64,000 nt of DNA from Heterocephalus glaber (lineage: Eukaryota; Chordata; Mammalia; Rodentia; Bathyergidae), in NCBI RefSeq assembly GCF_000247695.1, contig NW_004624880.1, positions 2,256,528 through 2,320,527 on the forward strand, written 5' to 3'. The notes below the pieces were generated by a model. That model made no database searches and was not told where the DNA came from. It worked only from the letters and a program-made list of their open reading frames with translations. Shown piece by piece: positions 54,090 to 64,000 of this stretch. The position numbers and the translations under genes were made by a program. Each line of letters starts with the position of its first letter. The stretch's first letter is position 1.

Positions 54090-54259
54090 TTATTTTCTTT
54101 TTAGTACTAGCATTGAACTCAGTGGTGTTCTACCACTAAGCTTCATTCACAGCCCTTTAGCCCTAGCTAAGTTGCCTAGGCTGTCCTCAAACTCATAATC
54201 CTCCTGCCTCAGCCTCCTGAGTAGCTGGGATTACAGGTGTGCATCACTGCACCTGGCTT
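54090..54259 (-). mobile_element. B1-dID-type dimeric SINE, diverged
   Basis: Reverse ID monomer (tagtactagcattgaactca ... ccactaagcttcattcacagc), then reverse B1 (gctaagttgcctaggctgtc ... gctgggattacaggtgtgc). Confidence 0.8.
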
Positions 54260-54361
54260 CCAGTTTCAAGTGGAACTTCCCTCATTCAAAATTCTTGGGC
54301 CCAGATATTGTTTTAGATTTTGCTGTTTTTCAAATTTTAGAATATTTGTGGAGACTTTACT

Positions 54362-54456
54362 AGTTAAGCATCCCTAATCAGAAGAGATCTGAAATCTGAA
54401 ATGTTTGAAAATGAGAGGCATCATTGTGCTCAAAAAGTTTGGATTTTGGACTTTTG
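54362..54456. mobile_element. old MITE, left end only
   Basis: 'agttaagcatccctaatcag' and 'aaaaagtttggattttggac' match the family at 57725-58074. Confidence 0.5.
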
Positions 54457-55369
54457 TGTCAGAGGTGCTGACCCTGTATTTGGAGTCGGATTGTCCTCGG
54501 CTCTGGATGACCAGTGGACAGAAGCTCATGGCCTCACCCATGCCCCCTGCCCTATGCATTGGTTCTCAGTGACCATGGGATGAAAAAGAGAAGATACAAG
54601 GCCAGGCGTGTAAACCTTAAAGTGTTTACTATGACTCTGTAGGCACCAAAGTTAAATTATATCATTCCTTCCTATCACCAGGACCATCTCAAATTTTGGA
54701 AACATTTAATACTATCTTAGGAGTTTTGAAAATCTTCTCCACCTCCAGGGCATCAGTTTTTAAATTTTTCACACCTAACATTTTTAATTTAATTTGAAAA
54801 TGGCCTACTCAGTCAGATGACTCATTCTCTTCCACTAAAATCAATTTAGCAGTTGCACAGGACTAGGTGATGAGTGGGCTTGAGCAGAACCCAACTCCTA
54901 ATTTTCCTGGCCAGAGAATCCAACCATACAAAGAGGCCACTGGTGCCATGTAGGAAAATTGAGAGATTCTTTTAGGGTATATTTAAAAACAACACTTTTT
55001 GTAAAGCAGTCTTGGGTAGAAATATTAGAGGCTTTTACTGTGCTCGCCGAAGAATGGCCTGCTCAGCACTAAAATCTTCATAGGATGCGGCAGTTCAATG
55101 CCATGCCTGAGGCCAACAAGGACAAGCAGTGACCCTCCATGGATTTGTTTCTCTGGGCAAAGAAAAATAAGGACAGGGAAGTCAGTAACAGTGGAAGGCC
55201 TTTATGTACCAGGCACTGAACAGACTTCATGACAAACCACAAAGCCCAAGGATGTCAGGAGCTTTTCTGTCCTGACAGACCAACTGCCTGTCAGTCTCTG
55301 GGGCTGCCCCACACCAGGCGTGGGTGTCAGAAGCTTGGCTCATATCCATGAATCAGTGAAAGGAGGACA

Positions 55370-55699
55370 CAGTCATCTCCCTGATCCATGGGGAAGATGT
55401 TCCAAGACCCCCAGAGGATGCCTAAAACTGCAGAGAGCACCAAAGCCTATATATACCATATTTTTTGCTACACATACTTGCCTACACCTATGATAAAGCT
55501 TAATTTACAAATTAGACACAGAAAGAGATTAATAACAAATAACAATAAAACAGAATAATTATAATGTACTGTGATAAAAGCTATTTGAAACCTACAAATT
55601 ATTTATTTTCAGAATTTTCCATTAAATATTTTGGACCACAATTGGCCTCGGGTAACTGCAACCAAGGAAAAGGAGATTGTGGATAAGAGGGGACTATTG
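55370..55699. mobile_element. TcMar-Tigger-like element
   Basis: Starts CAGTCATCTCCCTGATCCAT and ends 'gtggataagaggggactattg', with the inner pieces shared with 17688, 28971 and 40111. About 330 bases, no transposase. Confidence 0.75.
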
Positions 55700-57724
55700 G
55701 ATTGAGTAGCTGTTGATCTTGGGTGGGTCAGATGCTTAATGTTGCTTTTTAAATTCAGTGCCCAAAACCACTGGACTCAACATCTTAATCCCAATATTTA
55801 GGCTTTGTATCACAGGCTTCCCACACAGGGGCCTCGTGACTGGGAACTCCCTGGCTGTGGGCTGGAGGACTCTGTTCTACCTCAAGTCCACCCTCTGGAG
55901 CCATGAAGTCTGATCTGCTGTTTCCTGAATCTTCTCTATGAAAGCCTGTGCCAATGGGCTGCAGGCAGCTCAGGATTTGTGGAAGGATGAATTGCTCCCT
56001 GAAGGGATGCATGAAATTGTCCCAGGTAACACAAAACTACTCATAAGGCTTCTAGCCTGTCGCTTTGCCCAGCTGTGAAAACTGAGGTTCAAGGTCACAC
56101 GACCAGTAATGCAAGTCTCCGCCACCCATTCAGCACCTAAAGTCTACCTAAGTCATCCTTGCTCTCAAGGGATGCATAGAGGACCAGAGGCCCCTAGAAT
56201 TGCAAGCCTGATTCGAGTTAGGTTCCCATACCCCCTTCCCTGCCTCCACGGCACAGGCAGGCCTCCTCTTCCACAGGTCACATCTTCGTCTTTCTCCTCC
56301 TTGGGGCTTTCAGATGAGTTCTGAAGCATTGAAATCCCACTCTTAGTCCTTCTGAGCTGTGTGGTTTGAAGAAGGTCAATTTGCTTCAGTTTCCCCCTTA
56401 GTTAAACAATAGCTTTCCCTTGACTTTCAGAGACTGCATAAGGATGCTGGGGTTTTGAACAATGCTTATAGCATCTGTCAAGTAATAAAGTAATAGGGGA
56501 AAGGAGACTTCCTAATTTGTTTAAAATGAGTACTGTCAAAGGTGGCTAGAAATCTGGGCTCCTCTAGACTTAGTTTTTTCTGACCATAGACAACTGTCAG
56601 GATCATTGTGGGAAAGGAGCTGGGGCACCAGTTGAGGGTGGAAAGACCAAAAATATGATCAAATCTAAAGGTAGGTAAAAGAAACCCATACAAATGCATG
56701 CCAGAGGCAATTAAAAATGTACCAGCATCGTATCTTATCTATGTCACCATGCTTCCTCTTCTAGTTGACAGTTGGTTCTATCCCCAACACAATAGGACCA
56801 GTACTTCATGATGGCTTTGGACTCGTGAGGATACAGTCTCCTGTGTCCACCAGCTTTGCTGAGAAGGGCCCTGCTTACCTACAGCAGCTCTGTGCCCTCT
56901 ACTTTCCCTTCTCCTTGTAACCACGGGAGGCAGGAAACCCTCACAGCTTAGGGAAAGGATGTCACTTCCCCAAAATGCACCAGCCACACTGGGTGCTCAA
57001 TGCAGGAGTCCACTTGCCCCAGACAAAGCCATACTGCCACAATTTTAAACAGAGTAGATGATGTCAAATTTGGTAATGGGATAGGAGTGAGGTTAATGCC
57101 AGCCCAGAAGCAGTCTGGCTATAAGTTCCAGGGCTTAAACATGGAAGCTCCTAAGCATAAGCCCTTCCAAGTAACTTATCCAATTTACATATGAAAAATA
57201 GTGACTCAGAGGGCTAGGAATAAAGGGTCCATATCAGACAACAACTGTTCAAGTAGTCAGTTAATTATCAAACTCCTCTAGTCTGCTACACTTTCTCTTC
57301 TAGGCAGAACTCACACATCCCCCCACGAAAAAGTCATCACCCCTGTTGCATAGACATTCGTTGTTTGTTTCTGTGCTTAGTTACCTTTTGCTAGAAAAAG
57401 CCTATGCTTCCCTGAGCATGCAGCACTTGGTAATCATTTAAACTAGCAGCACAAGGTTGATTTTCTGATTGTCTCTCTCTTCAAGACTGACACAAATCTA
57501 CAGACTACCAGCTACCAGGTTTCATCAATCATTTCCTCCCCAAGATAAGAGATGCTTAACACCTGTATGGAGTTACAAAGCTTTCAGGATGTCAGTCCAC
57601 TTCTTAGTCTGTCTTCTGGGTCTTGTTGGCTTACCAAACCCATCTTCTCCCGCGTCTCAACAATTTGTCCTCCATTCATAGGGGCCTTTTGAAGTGGCAA
57701 GTACATAGACTTGGTTTCGGCAGT

Positions 57725-58074
57725 AGGTTGCACATCCCTAATCTGAAAATCTGTAATCTAGAATGTTCCAAAACCTGAAAATTTTGAGTGTCATGTTGTA
57801 GCTTAAAAAGTTTCTGCCAGCCATGGTGGAGCACATCTGTGATCCCAACTACTGGAGAGGCTGAGGTAGGAGGATTCCAAGTGTGAAGCCAGCCTGGGAA
57901 ATTTGGAGACCTTGTCTCAAAATTAAAAAATTAAAAGAGCTAGTAGGGATGTAGTGGTAGAGTGCTTGACTAGCATGTGTAATTTCTTAGGTTCAGTTCC
58001 CAGCATTGCAAAAAAAAAAAAAGTTTCTGCTTTTGGAGTATTTCAGACTTTAGATTTTAGGATTAGGGATGCTC
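57725..58074. mobile_element. palindromic MITE split by a B1-dID SINE
   Basis: Left half 57725-57817 (gcacatccctaatctgaaaat) and right half 58031-58074 (ttttaggattagggatgctcc) are inverted copies of the same end. A SINE sits between them. Confidence 0.75.
57818..58017 (+). mobile_element. B1-dID-type dimeric SINE with duplication
   Basis: B1 (gccatggtggagcacatctgt ... gaccttgtctcaaaatt) then ID (gctagtagggatgtagtggta ... gttcagttcccagcattgc). The duplication aaaaagtttctgc is at 57805-57817 and 58018-58030. Confidence 0.92.
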
Positions 58075-59230
58075 CTCTTGGAATAAGGGCTTGAGCAAGC
58101 AGCCCAGCCATCCCTTTTCCTCCCTTCACCTCCTAAGGGGACTTGGATGGGCTGGTATCCTTGAGTCTCAAGTCCAAGCAGTGGCCACCCACTGCCGTGA
58201 AAACACCAAGTAAAGCCCAGGGAAGTATCTCAGCTGATGTTCTTTTATTCTATTGTCTGGAAGAGACTCTCAGTTCTCCCTTCCCTGGAAGCCCAGGCCT
58301 CTTGATGGGCCTGGTCATGGAACCTGCTCCAGAGTCCTGGGCTGCCTTTCGTGTTGGACTGGGGACTCTTGGCAACAGGGGAGTGGGGGCTGGAGAACAT
58401 CGGTGTTGGTCTGTTTTTGAGCCTGTGGCCTGAATTTGCCTCAACTACATTAGCTCAGGCCTTCCCACTCATCATCCAAACTGATTCCCTGAAGGAGCAG
58501 GTCTAGACATGAAAAAGGCTTTGATAATCTAAAAAGAGGTTCCTTCAACTTTTTCTTCTATGCATCAGACCTGACTTGCTTCTTAGGCTTTTGCTCCATC
58601 CCATTCCTCTTAGATTTTACCTTTCCCTTTGATGAAGTTTCAGTTCTACCCCAAACTGATCAGCATGTTTCTTTTTTCTCTCCTCATGGTTCAGGTTGCT
58701 TCCAGGGATGGTACTGGATATGAGGATGGGCAGATGAGTATAAAATACAGATCCAACATGATTGCAGACACTCGAGCCACCAGAGATGGGAAATGGTTAC
58801 AGATAAGTCCCAACTTCATATCTGCAAGCCCTCTCCTCTTTCCCTGCCTATTCATGGAGACTTCAGTTTCTGATATTGTCACTCTCTCAGCTATCAGTGG
58901 CCAATAAGATCCATACAAATTCATTCCCACCTTTAATTGATGGTCAGAGGCCAAGTGATTGTGGAGAATTGAGGATGAGCTAAGAGCCACACAAACCAAG
59001 GAGAGGCAGCAGTGGTAAGTTAGCCAAGGCTTCCTGCTGAAGTAAAAGCAAGGACTAGTCAAGTACAGTTCCCCTAGCAGGTCCCTGCAGGAGACCAGAA
59101 TTCAAAGATTGTCATTTTTAAATCTGTGCTTTAGTTTATTCATCATCAAAGAGGTGATGAACAATCCTGTGGAGAAGCTGAGAAAGATGTGACCTGGATA
59201 AAGTGTTTTGAGTTCCTCAGAAGCAATCCT

Positions 59231-59368
59231 AGGCCTGGCATGGTGGTGCATACCTGTCATCCCAGCACTCTGGAGGCTGGGGCAGGAGGATCTCCATGAG
59301 TTTGAGGCCAGCCTAGCCTACATAATGAGTTGAAGGCCAGCCTGAACTACACAGCAAGACCCTGTTTC
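59231..59368 (+). mobile_element. B1-like SINE
   Basis: ggcctggcatggtggtgcatac ... gaggccagcctagcctacat, then a second similar unit gaaggccagcctgaactacac and gaccctgtttc. Its A tail was the target of the L1 next to it. Confidence 0.9.
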
Positions 59369-59589
59369 AAAAAAAGAAGCAACCCAGTGAGGGTGTTTGG
59401 CTCCTCTGTCAAAGATGAGGTAGTTGAGTGTGTCTGGTGTTGTTTCTGCATCTTCTATCTGTTCCATTGATCCCCGGGTCTGTTTCTTTGCCAGTACCAT
59501 GCTGTTTTCATCACAGTGGCTTTGTAGTATAGTTTCAAGTTGCAGACTGTGATACCCCCTGCCTTGTCTTTGTTGCCTAGAATTGCTCG

Positions 59590-59714
59590 CTCTTTCTTTC
59601 TTTCTCTTTCTTTCTTTCTTCCTTCCTTCCTTCCTTCCTTCCTTCTTTCCTTCCTTCCTTGGGACCTTGCACTTGTGAGGCAGGCACCAGAACCACTGAG
59701 CTAAATCCCTGGCC
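59590..59714 (-). mobile_element. ID SINE with expanded CTTT/CCTT tail, inside L1
   Basis: A CTTT/CCTT array (59590-59660) followed by gggaccttgcacttgtgaggc ... actgagctaaatccctggcc. The duplication cctagaattgctc is on both sides. The tail end of the ID 3' region is replaced by the array. Confidence 0.88.
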
Positions 59715-60085
59715 TAGAATTGCTCTTTCTATTCTAGATCTCTTCTGGTTCCAAGTGAATTTTTGGATTGTTTTCTCTACTTCTGTGAAACACACTGTTG
59801 GAATTTCAATCAAAATTGCATTGAATGTATATAGCAGTTTTGGAAGTATGGTCATTTTCACTATATTGGTTCTTCCTAATTAAGAACAAGGGATGTCTTT
59901 CCATTTTCTGATATCCTCTTTGATCTCTTTTTTCAGCACTGTAGTTTTCAGAGTAGAGGTCTTTTACTTCCTCCATTAGATTGATTCCTAGGTATTTCAT
60001 TTTTTGGGATGATATTATAAAAGGAGTTGTTTCCCCGGTTCCTTTCTCAATGAATCTGTTGTTTGTGTATAAGAAGGCTATTGAT

Positions 60086-60168
60086 TTTTTTTTTTGGTAC
60101 CAGGAATTGAACTCAGGACCTTATGCTAGCCAGGCAGGTGCAGTGCCACTGAGCTACATCCCCAGACC
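60086..60168 (-). mobile_element. ID SINE inside L1
   Basis: ggtaccaggaattgaactcag ... ccactgagctacatccccag. The duplication aaggctattgattt / aaggctactgattt flanks it. Confidence 0.9.
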
Positions 60169-60231
60169 AAGGCTACTGATTTCTGAGTGTTGACCTTGTA
60201 TCTATCTATTCTACTGAATTGGTGTTTTTGG

Positions 60232-60312
60232 TTTTTTTTATACTGGGGATCGAACTCAGGTCCTTGTGTTTGTGCAGCAGGCGGCAAAACCACTGAGCTA
60301 AATCCCCAGCCC
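60232..60312 (-). mobile_element. ID SINE inside L1
   Basis: tactggggatcgaactcagg ... ccactgagctaaatccccagc. The duplication ctgaattggt / ctgaatttggt flanks it. Confidence 0.9.
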
Positions 60313-62694
60313 TGAATTTGGTTAAGTCTAGAAGACTTTTGGTGGAGCTTTGGGGGTCTTCTATATAGAGCATCATGTTATCTGGAAATAATGACAATTT
60401 AACTTCTGCATTTCCTGTCTTTATTCCTTTTATTTCTTTCTTGTCTAATTGCAGTGGCTAATGTTTGCAGAACTATATTGAACAGGAGTGGTAATAGTGG
60501 ACATTCTTATCTTGTTCCTGATTTTAGCATGAAAGACTTCAGTTTTTGATCATTTGGTATGATGTTGGCTGTTGGTTTTTCATAGATGGTTTTTATCAGG
60601 TTGAGATAAAGACCATCTATTCCAATTTCCTGTAGGATTTTTATCATGAATGGGTGTTAGATTGTGTCAAATGCTTTTTCTGCATCTATTGAGATGATCA
60701 TATGGTTTTTGTCCTTGACTCTGTTAGTATAGTGTATTACATTTATTGATTTACACATATTGAACCAACCCTGCATCCCTGGGATGAATCCCACTTGATC
60801 AGGATATATGAACTTCTTGATGCTCTTCTGCATTCTGTTTGCCAGCATCTTATTGAGGATTTTTGTGTCTATGTTCATTAGGGAGATTGGCCTGTAGTTC
60901 TCTTTTTTGGTTGAGTCTTTCTCTGCTTTTGGAATCAAGGTAATGCTTGCTTCCAGGAATGAATTTGGGAGTATTACTTCCCTTTCAATTTCATAAAGAG
61001 TTGGAAAAGTAATGGGATTAGCTCTTCTCTAAATGTCTTGTAGAATTCAGCAGTGAATCCATCAGGGCCTGGGCTTTTCTTTGTTGATAAGTAAAATAGA
61101 TTACTACTCAGCCATAAAGAATGATAAACTAGAGACATTTATAGCTAAATGGATGCACCTTGAAACTGTACTCTTAAGTGAAATAAATAGGGCACAAGTG
61201 TAAATACCAAATTGTTTCTCTGGTGTGAGAAACTGAAAGTGTAAATGAGGACCAAAATGTATAATATTGTGAAATAGGAAGAAAAGGTTCAAAGGGGAAA
61301 GGGAACTAGGGCGGGTGGGGAAAAGAAAAGAAAGGAAAGAAGAAAACGAGAAAAGAAGGAAAAATGGAAACAAAGCTTTTCGTAAATAGGGAAGATGGAG
61401 GGGTGGAAAGGAGGGAAGGGGAATGGGAAGAAACAAGAATCAAGATATATCATGTACAGGTTCAAATTCCCAATGATGAATGGAATCATAATGTATACCT
61501 AAAATGTACCAATAAACTTAATGAATAAAAAAAAGAAGCAACCCTAAGTGATAATCAGTGGTTCCTTGGCTGCAAAGGGTCTTCAGACTGTCCCACCATT
61601 CCTCCTAATGGCAGCCTAAGGCTCTTTCCTCTTCTTACAGATGTTAAGAGAAAGAGACACAAAAATGGTTCTTGGTCACCAGAAAGGTCCTCCATGTGTC
61701 CAGACTCCTTCCAATTGTATTTAAATTCAGGCCACCCTTGTCTGTACTCAGTAGAGTTGGTCACTCTTTCCTATATAATGCTATAATTTATTCTAGCAGT
61801 GCCACACAATGAATTCTGGCTACTTTTGTCAGCAAGCCTAGGAGAACAGCCTTAGCAGACGTCTGGGAGGTTCAGTTTAAAAGCTGTACCTGCAAAGTCG
61901 TGGCCCCCACCCCACCCCTCAGCCTTCTCCCTGTGAGGGTTTGGGAGGGCAGTGGGGAGGCCTGTCAATAACCATCAACCATAATGGCTTCACCCATTTC
62001 CTTCAGAGGAAATGAACCTAATGGAGAAGGATATATTGATCCTAAAGACCTTGTTTCAGAATCAGTCTCCTGGTGGTGAACCCTTTCATTTAGCTAGGGT
62101 TAATGGCCTCTGCTTTCAGCTGCCTCGGCCTGTTTGTGAGTGGTACATCTAACAATCAATGGGATAGCAGCCTGATGGGGCCACTACCCCCTAGGCCGGC
62201 CAACAGGAAGGAAAACTCTCTTTATGAAGACAGTCAGAGGAGGAAAAAAAAAGTACTGAGCTATTTGGGGGCTTAAGCAGACCTTCTAAGCGAGGGAAGG
62301 ACTCCAACCTGTGACCCTCTGACCTGTGGCCCTCCCTTCATCAACAAGGCTCTTTTTTTCCAATCATAAAGGACCTATTAAGCAGCCCTCCTCAGGGGTG
62401 GTTAGAAGGGAAAATGCTGTTTAGGTTCCCTGATGTTTTTATGTGGCAGGGCCCAGCAGCCCATCTGAGAGTCCTTGTTTGGTTCTTGCTAAAAAGGGGC
62501 CGGAGCTCTGGCCTCTGCTGCAGGGAGGCAGCAGTTTGTAATTGGGAAACCAGCCATTAGACCATGGGTGGTGACACAATAAAACACATTTCTCTCTGCC
62601 TCTGCTCTAAGTCGCTCTAGGACCTAGACAATGCCTTCCCTCCCCACAAGATCAATGAGCTTTTGCATAGAAGGCGTGAGTGGGAGTGTTTGCT

Positions 62695-62890
62695 GTGTGA
62701 AAAAGGCACGTTCTTGGGAGCCAAACTCTTTCTAGCTGTGTCTAGCTGTGGACAAGTTAATTATCCTAAGACTCATTTTCCCAATCTCTTAAATAGGGAT
62801 AACTATACTGACACTGCAGGGTATGATTAGTATCAGAGAATGTGCTTGAAGAGCCAGCCCAAATGTCTAGCATGTATTAGGCACTTAACA
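62695..62890 (+). repeat. MIR SINE
   Basis: 'gtgtctagctgtggacaagtt', then 'ccaatctcttaaatagggat' and 'tagcatgtattaggcactta' follow the MIR order. Confidence 0.65.
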
Positions 62891-62899
62891 AAAAATAAC

Positions 62900-64000
62900 A
62901 TTTGCACACACACCTTACTCAATCAGTCTTTACAGTTCCAGAATAAATTTAAGTTCCATGCTAATGGAAATAGTTTGAGATTGGGCACTGGAACAGCAAG
63001 ATCCTTCCTCTGCTAAAGCCATCTACAGCCATCTGGAACGGTGTTGGGGAGCACTTAGGGTTTGGGGAGAAACATTTCCAGATAAGGCAACAACACAAGC
63101 AAAGGTGTCCAGTGGAAACCAGCTGGTGATAGACGACCATTGCAGAGCAAGTCTACTGGGGAGGAAGACAGATGATACAGATGGTCAGGAACCAGGCAAG
63201 GGGGTCAGAATCAGTCAGGAAGAAAGTGGGGGAGTCACTGAGAAGCTGAGAGCAAGGGAGGGACAAAAGGGAAAGCACCCCCTCAGTCACCCAGGCTGCC
63301 ATTGGAGAGCATGAGTGTGCGCCCCGTGATGGCACTGCAGGTCTAGGGCTGCCTTTTTCCTGTAAGACCTCAGGTTCTGTCACTAGCACTCCCTGTGGGG
63401 GCTTTCTTCCCCATTCTGCAGGACAGAAACATCACTGCCCACCTGAATATCTCCCAAGGGAACAGGCTATGGGTTTCAAAATTCAACCCACTGCACATGT
63501 AGAGGTAGTATTATGACCGATTAAACTGGGAGGGAATCTGCCTCTCTTGCCCAAGGACACCAGCAAGCCAGGGAGAGGCACAGAGATCCTAGAATGAGGT
63601 CATGGATGTTAACACTCAGCATGGTCTGGCTACAGTAGGCACTCACTAAATATGGCCATAATTCATATTTTATCTCTATATTCTCTCCCAAACCTTACCA
63701 TCTGTGCAAGCCTTCCTGTACTTTTCCTCCCAAAGATCCTTGAGAGTAGAATATGGATTAGTCCTCTAACTAGATCCTTGGTTCAGTTTCACATTGAAGT
63801 CCTCTGTCTGACTCCTTATCAGTCCAAAAGATTCTGTTTCCAGATGATAGATTCTATTAAACACCATGGAAAACAGGTCCCCCGGAAGGACAGTTTCTGC
63901 TGTGCAGAATGGCTGCCACCCCGCAGTGGACAGCCACCTACGGCCAAAGGTGCCCATCAAATAAAATAGATCATGTCCCTGAGGGGTCCTGTGGATAGTG
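62900..64000. other. intron 1, no gene or clear repeat seen
   Basis: MIR-like traces near 63600-63660. No credible ORF. Confidence 0.4.

Larger units (their letters stand above)
59386..61527 (+). mobile_element. L1 with 5' inversion (twin priming)
   Basis: 59386-61082 is reversed L1 ORF2; a minus-strand reverse-transcriptase fragment spans 60657-60938 ([19 protein letters not shown] and [10 protein letters not shown]). From about 61096 the L1 3' end runs in the plus direction to an A tail. The 17-base duplication aaaaaaagaagcaaccc lies at 59369-59385 and 61528-61544. Three ID copies are nested inside. No intact ORF. Confidence 0.92.
47386..64000 (-). other. part of UBASH3B intron 1
   Basis: The 5' neighbour exon was searched for and not found, and no CpG island is present. 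Repeats cluster at 51.8-61.5 kb. 47390-51790 and 61550-62690 are nearly free of SINEs and LINEs. No separate gene is supported in it. Confidence 0.8.

Noticed and set aside
1101..60312. tRNA genes suggested by box A and box B text
   Set aside because: All are ID SINEs with A tails and target duplications, and they cannot fold as intact tRNAs.
47386..64000. UBASH3B exon 1 or its promoter in this stretch
   Set aside because: No text coding for the N-terminal residues before Q55 was found, and there is no CpG-rich block. Human intron 1 is very long, so exon 1 should lie further away.

Overview
The window is vertebrate nuclear DNA from a rodent. It carries most of one protein-coding gene on the minus strand, UBASH3B (also called STS-1 or TULA-2). 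Thirteen coding exons, human exons 2 to 14 by my reconstruction, run from 47385 down to the stop codon at 17129-17131. Together they encode residues 55-649 of the protein, 595 residues in 1789 coding bases. Every junction keeps the reading frame, so this is a functional-looking gene and not a pseudogene. Exon 1 (start codon and residues 1-54) and the promoter are not found and should lie beyond 64000.

Layout: 1 to about 12.7 kb is sequence downstream of the gene, rich in repeats and with no gene I can support. About 12.73-17.13 kb looks like the long 3' UTR: no recognisable SINE or LINE insertion, a candidate poly(A) signal at 12742-12747, AU-rich motifs and several miR-200-family seed matches. 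From 17.1 to 47.4 kb exons alternate with introns. From 47.4 to 64 kb is part of intron 1.

The exons build the protein in order: end of the UBA domain (exons 2-3), 2H-phosphoesterase-like domain (exons 3-5, two HxT motifs), SH3 domain (exon 6), linker (exon 7) and a histidine-phosphatase domain (exons 8-14, with the catalytic RHGER motif and the second catalytic histidine). The protein binds CBL and ubiquitylated proteins and removes phosphate from tyrosine kinases such as SYK and ZAP-70.

Organism: tRNA-Ala-like ID SINEs, 7SL-derived B1-like SINEs and B1-ID dimers (B1-dID type) point to a rodent. The dimers and the ID subtype argue against mouse or rat and for a squirrel-, beaver- or dormouse-related lineage. 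I cannot settle the species.

No new multi-gene system is visible. The most interesting observations are a Tigger-type DNA transposon abutting the exon 8 splice donor, a cluster of miR-200-family sites in the 3' UTR, a 54-base exon with a weak donor, a recent 82-base duplication in intron 4, and well-preserved nested retrotransposon insertions, including a twin-primed L1.
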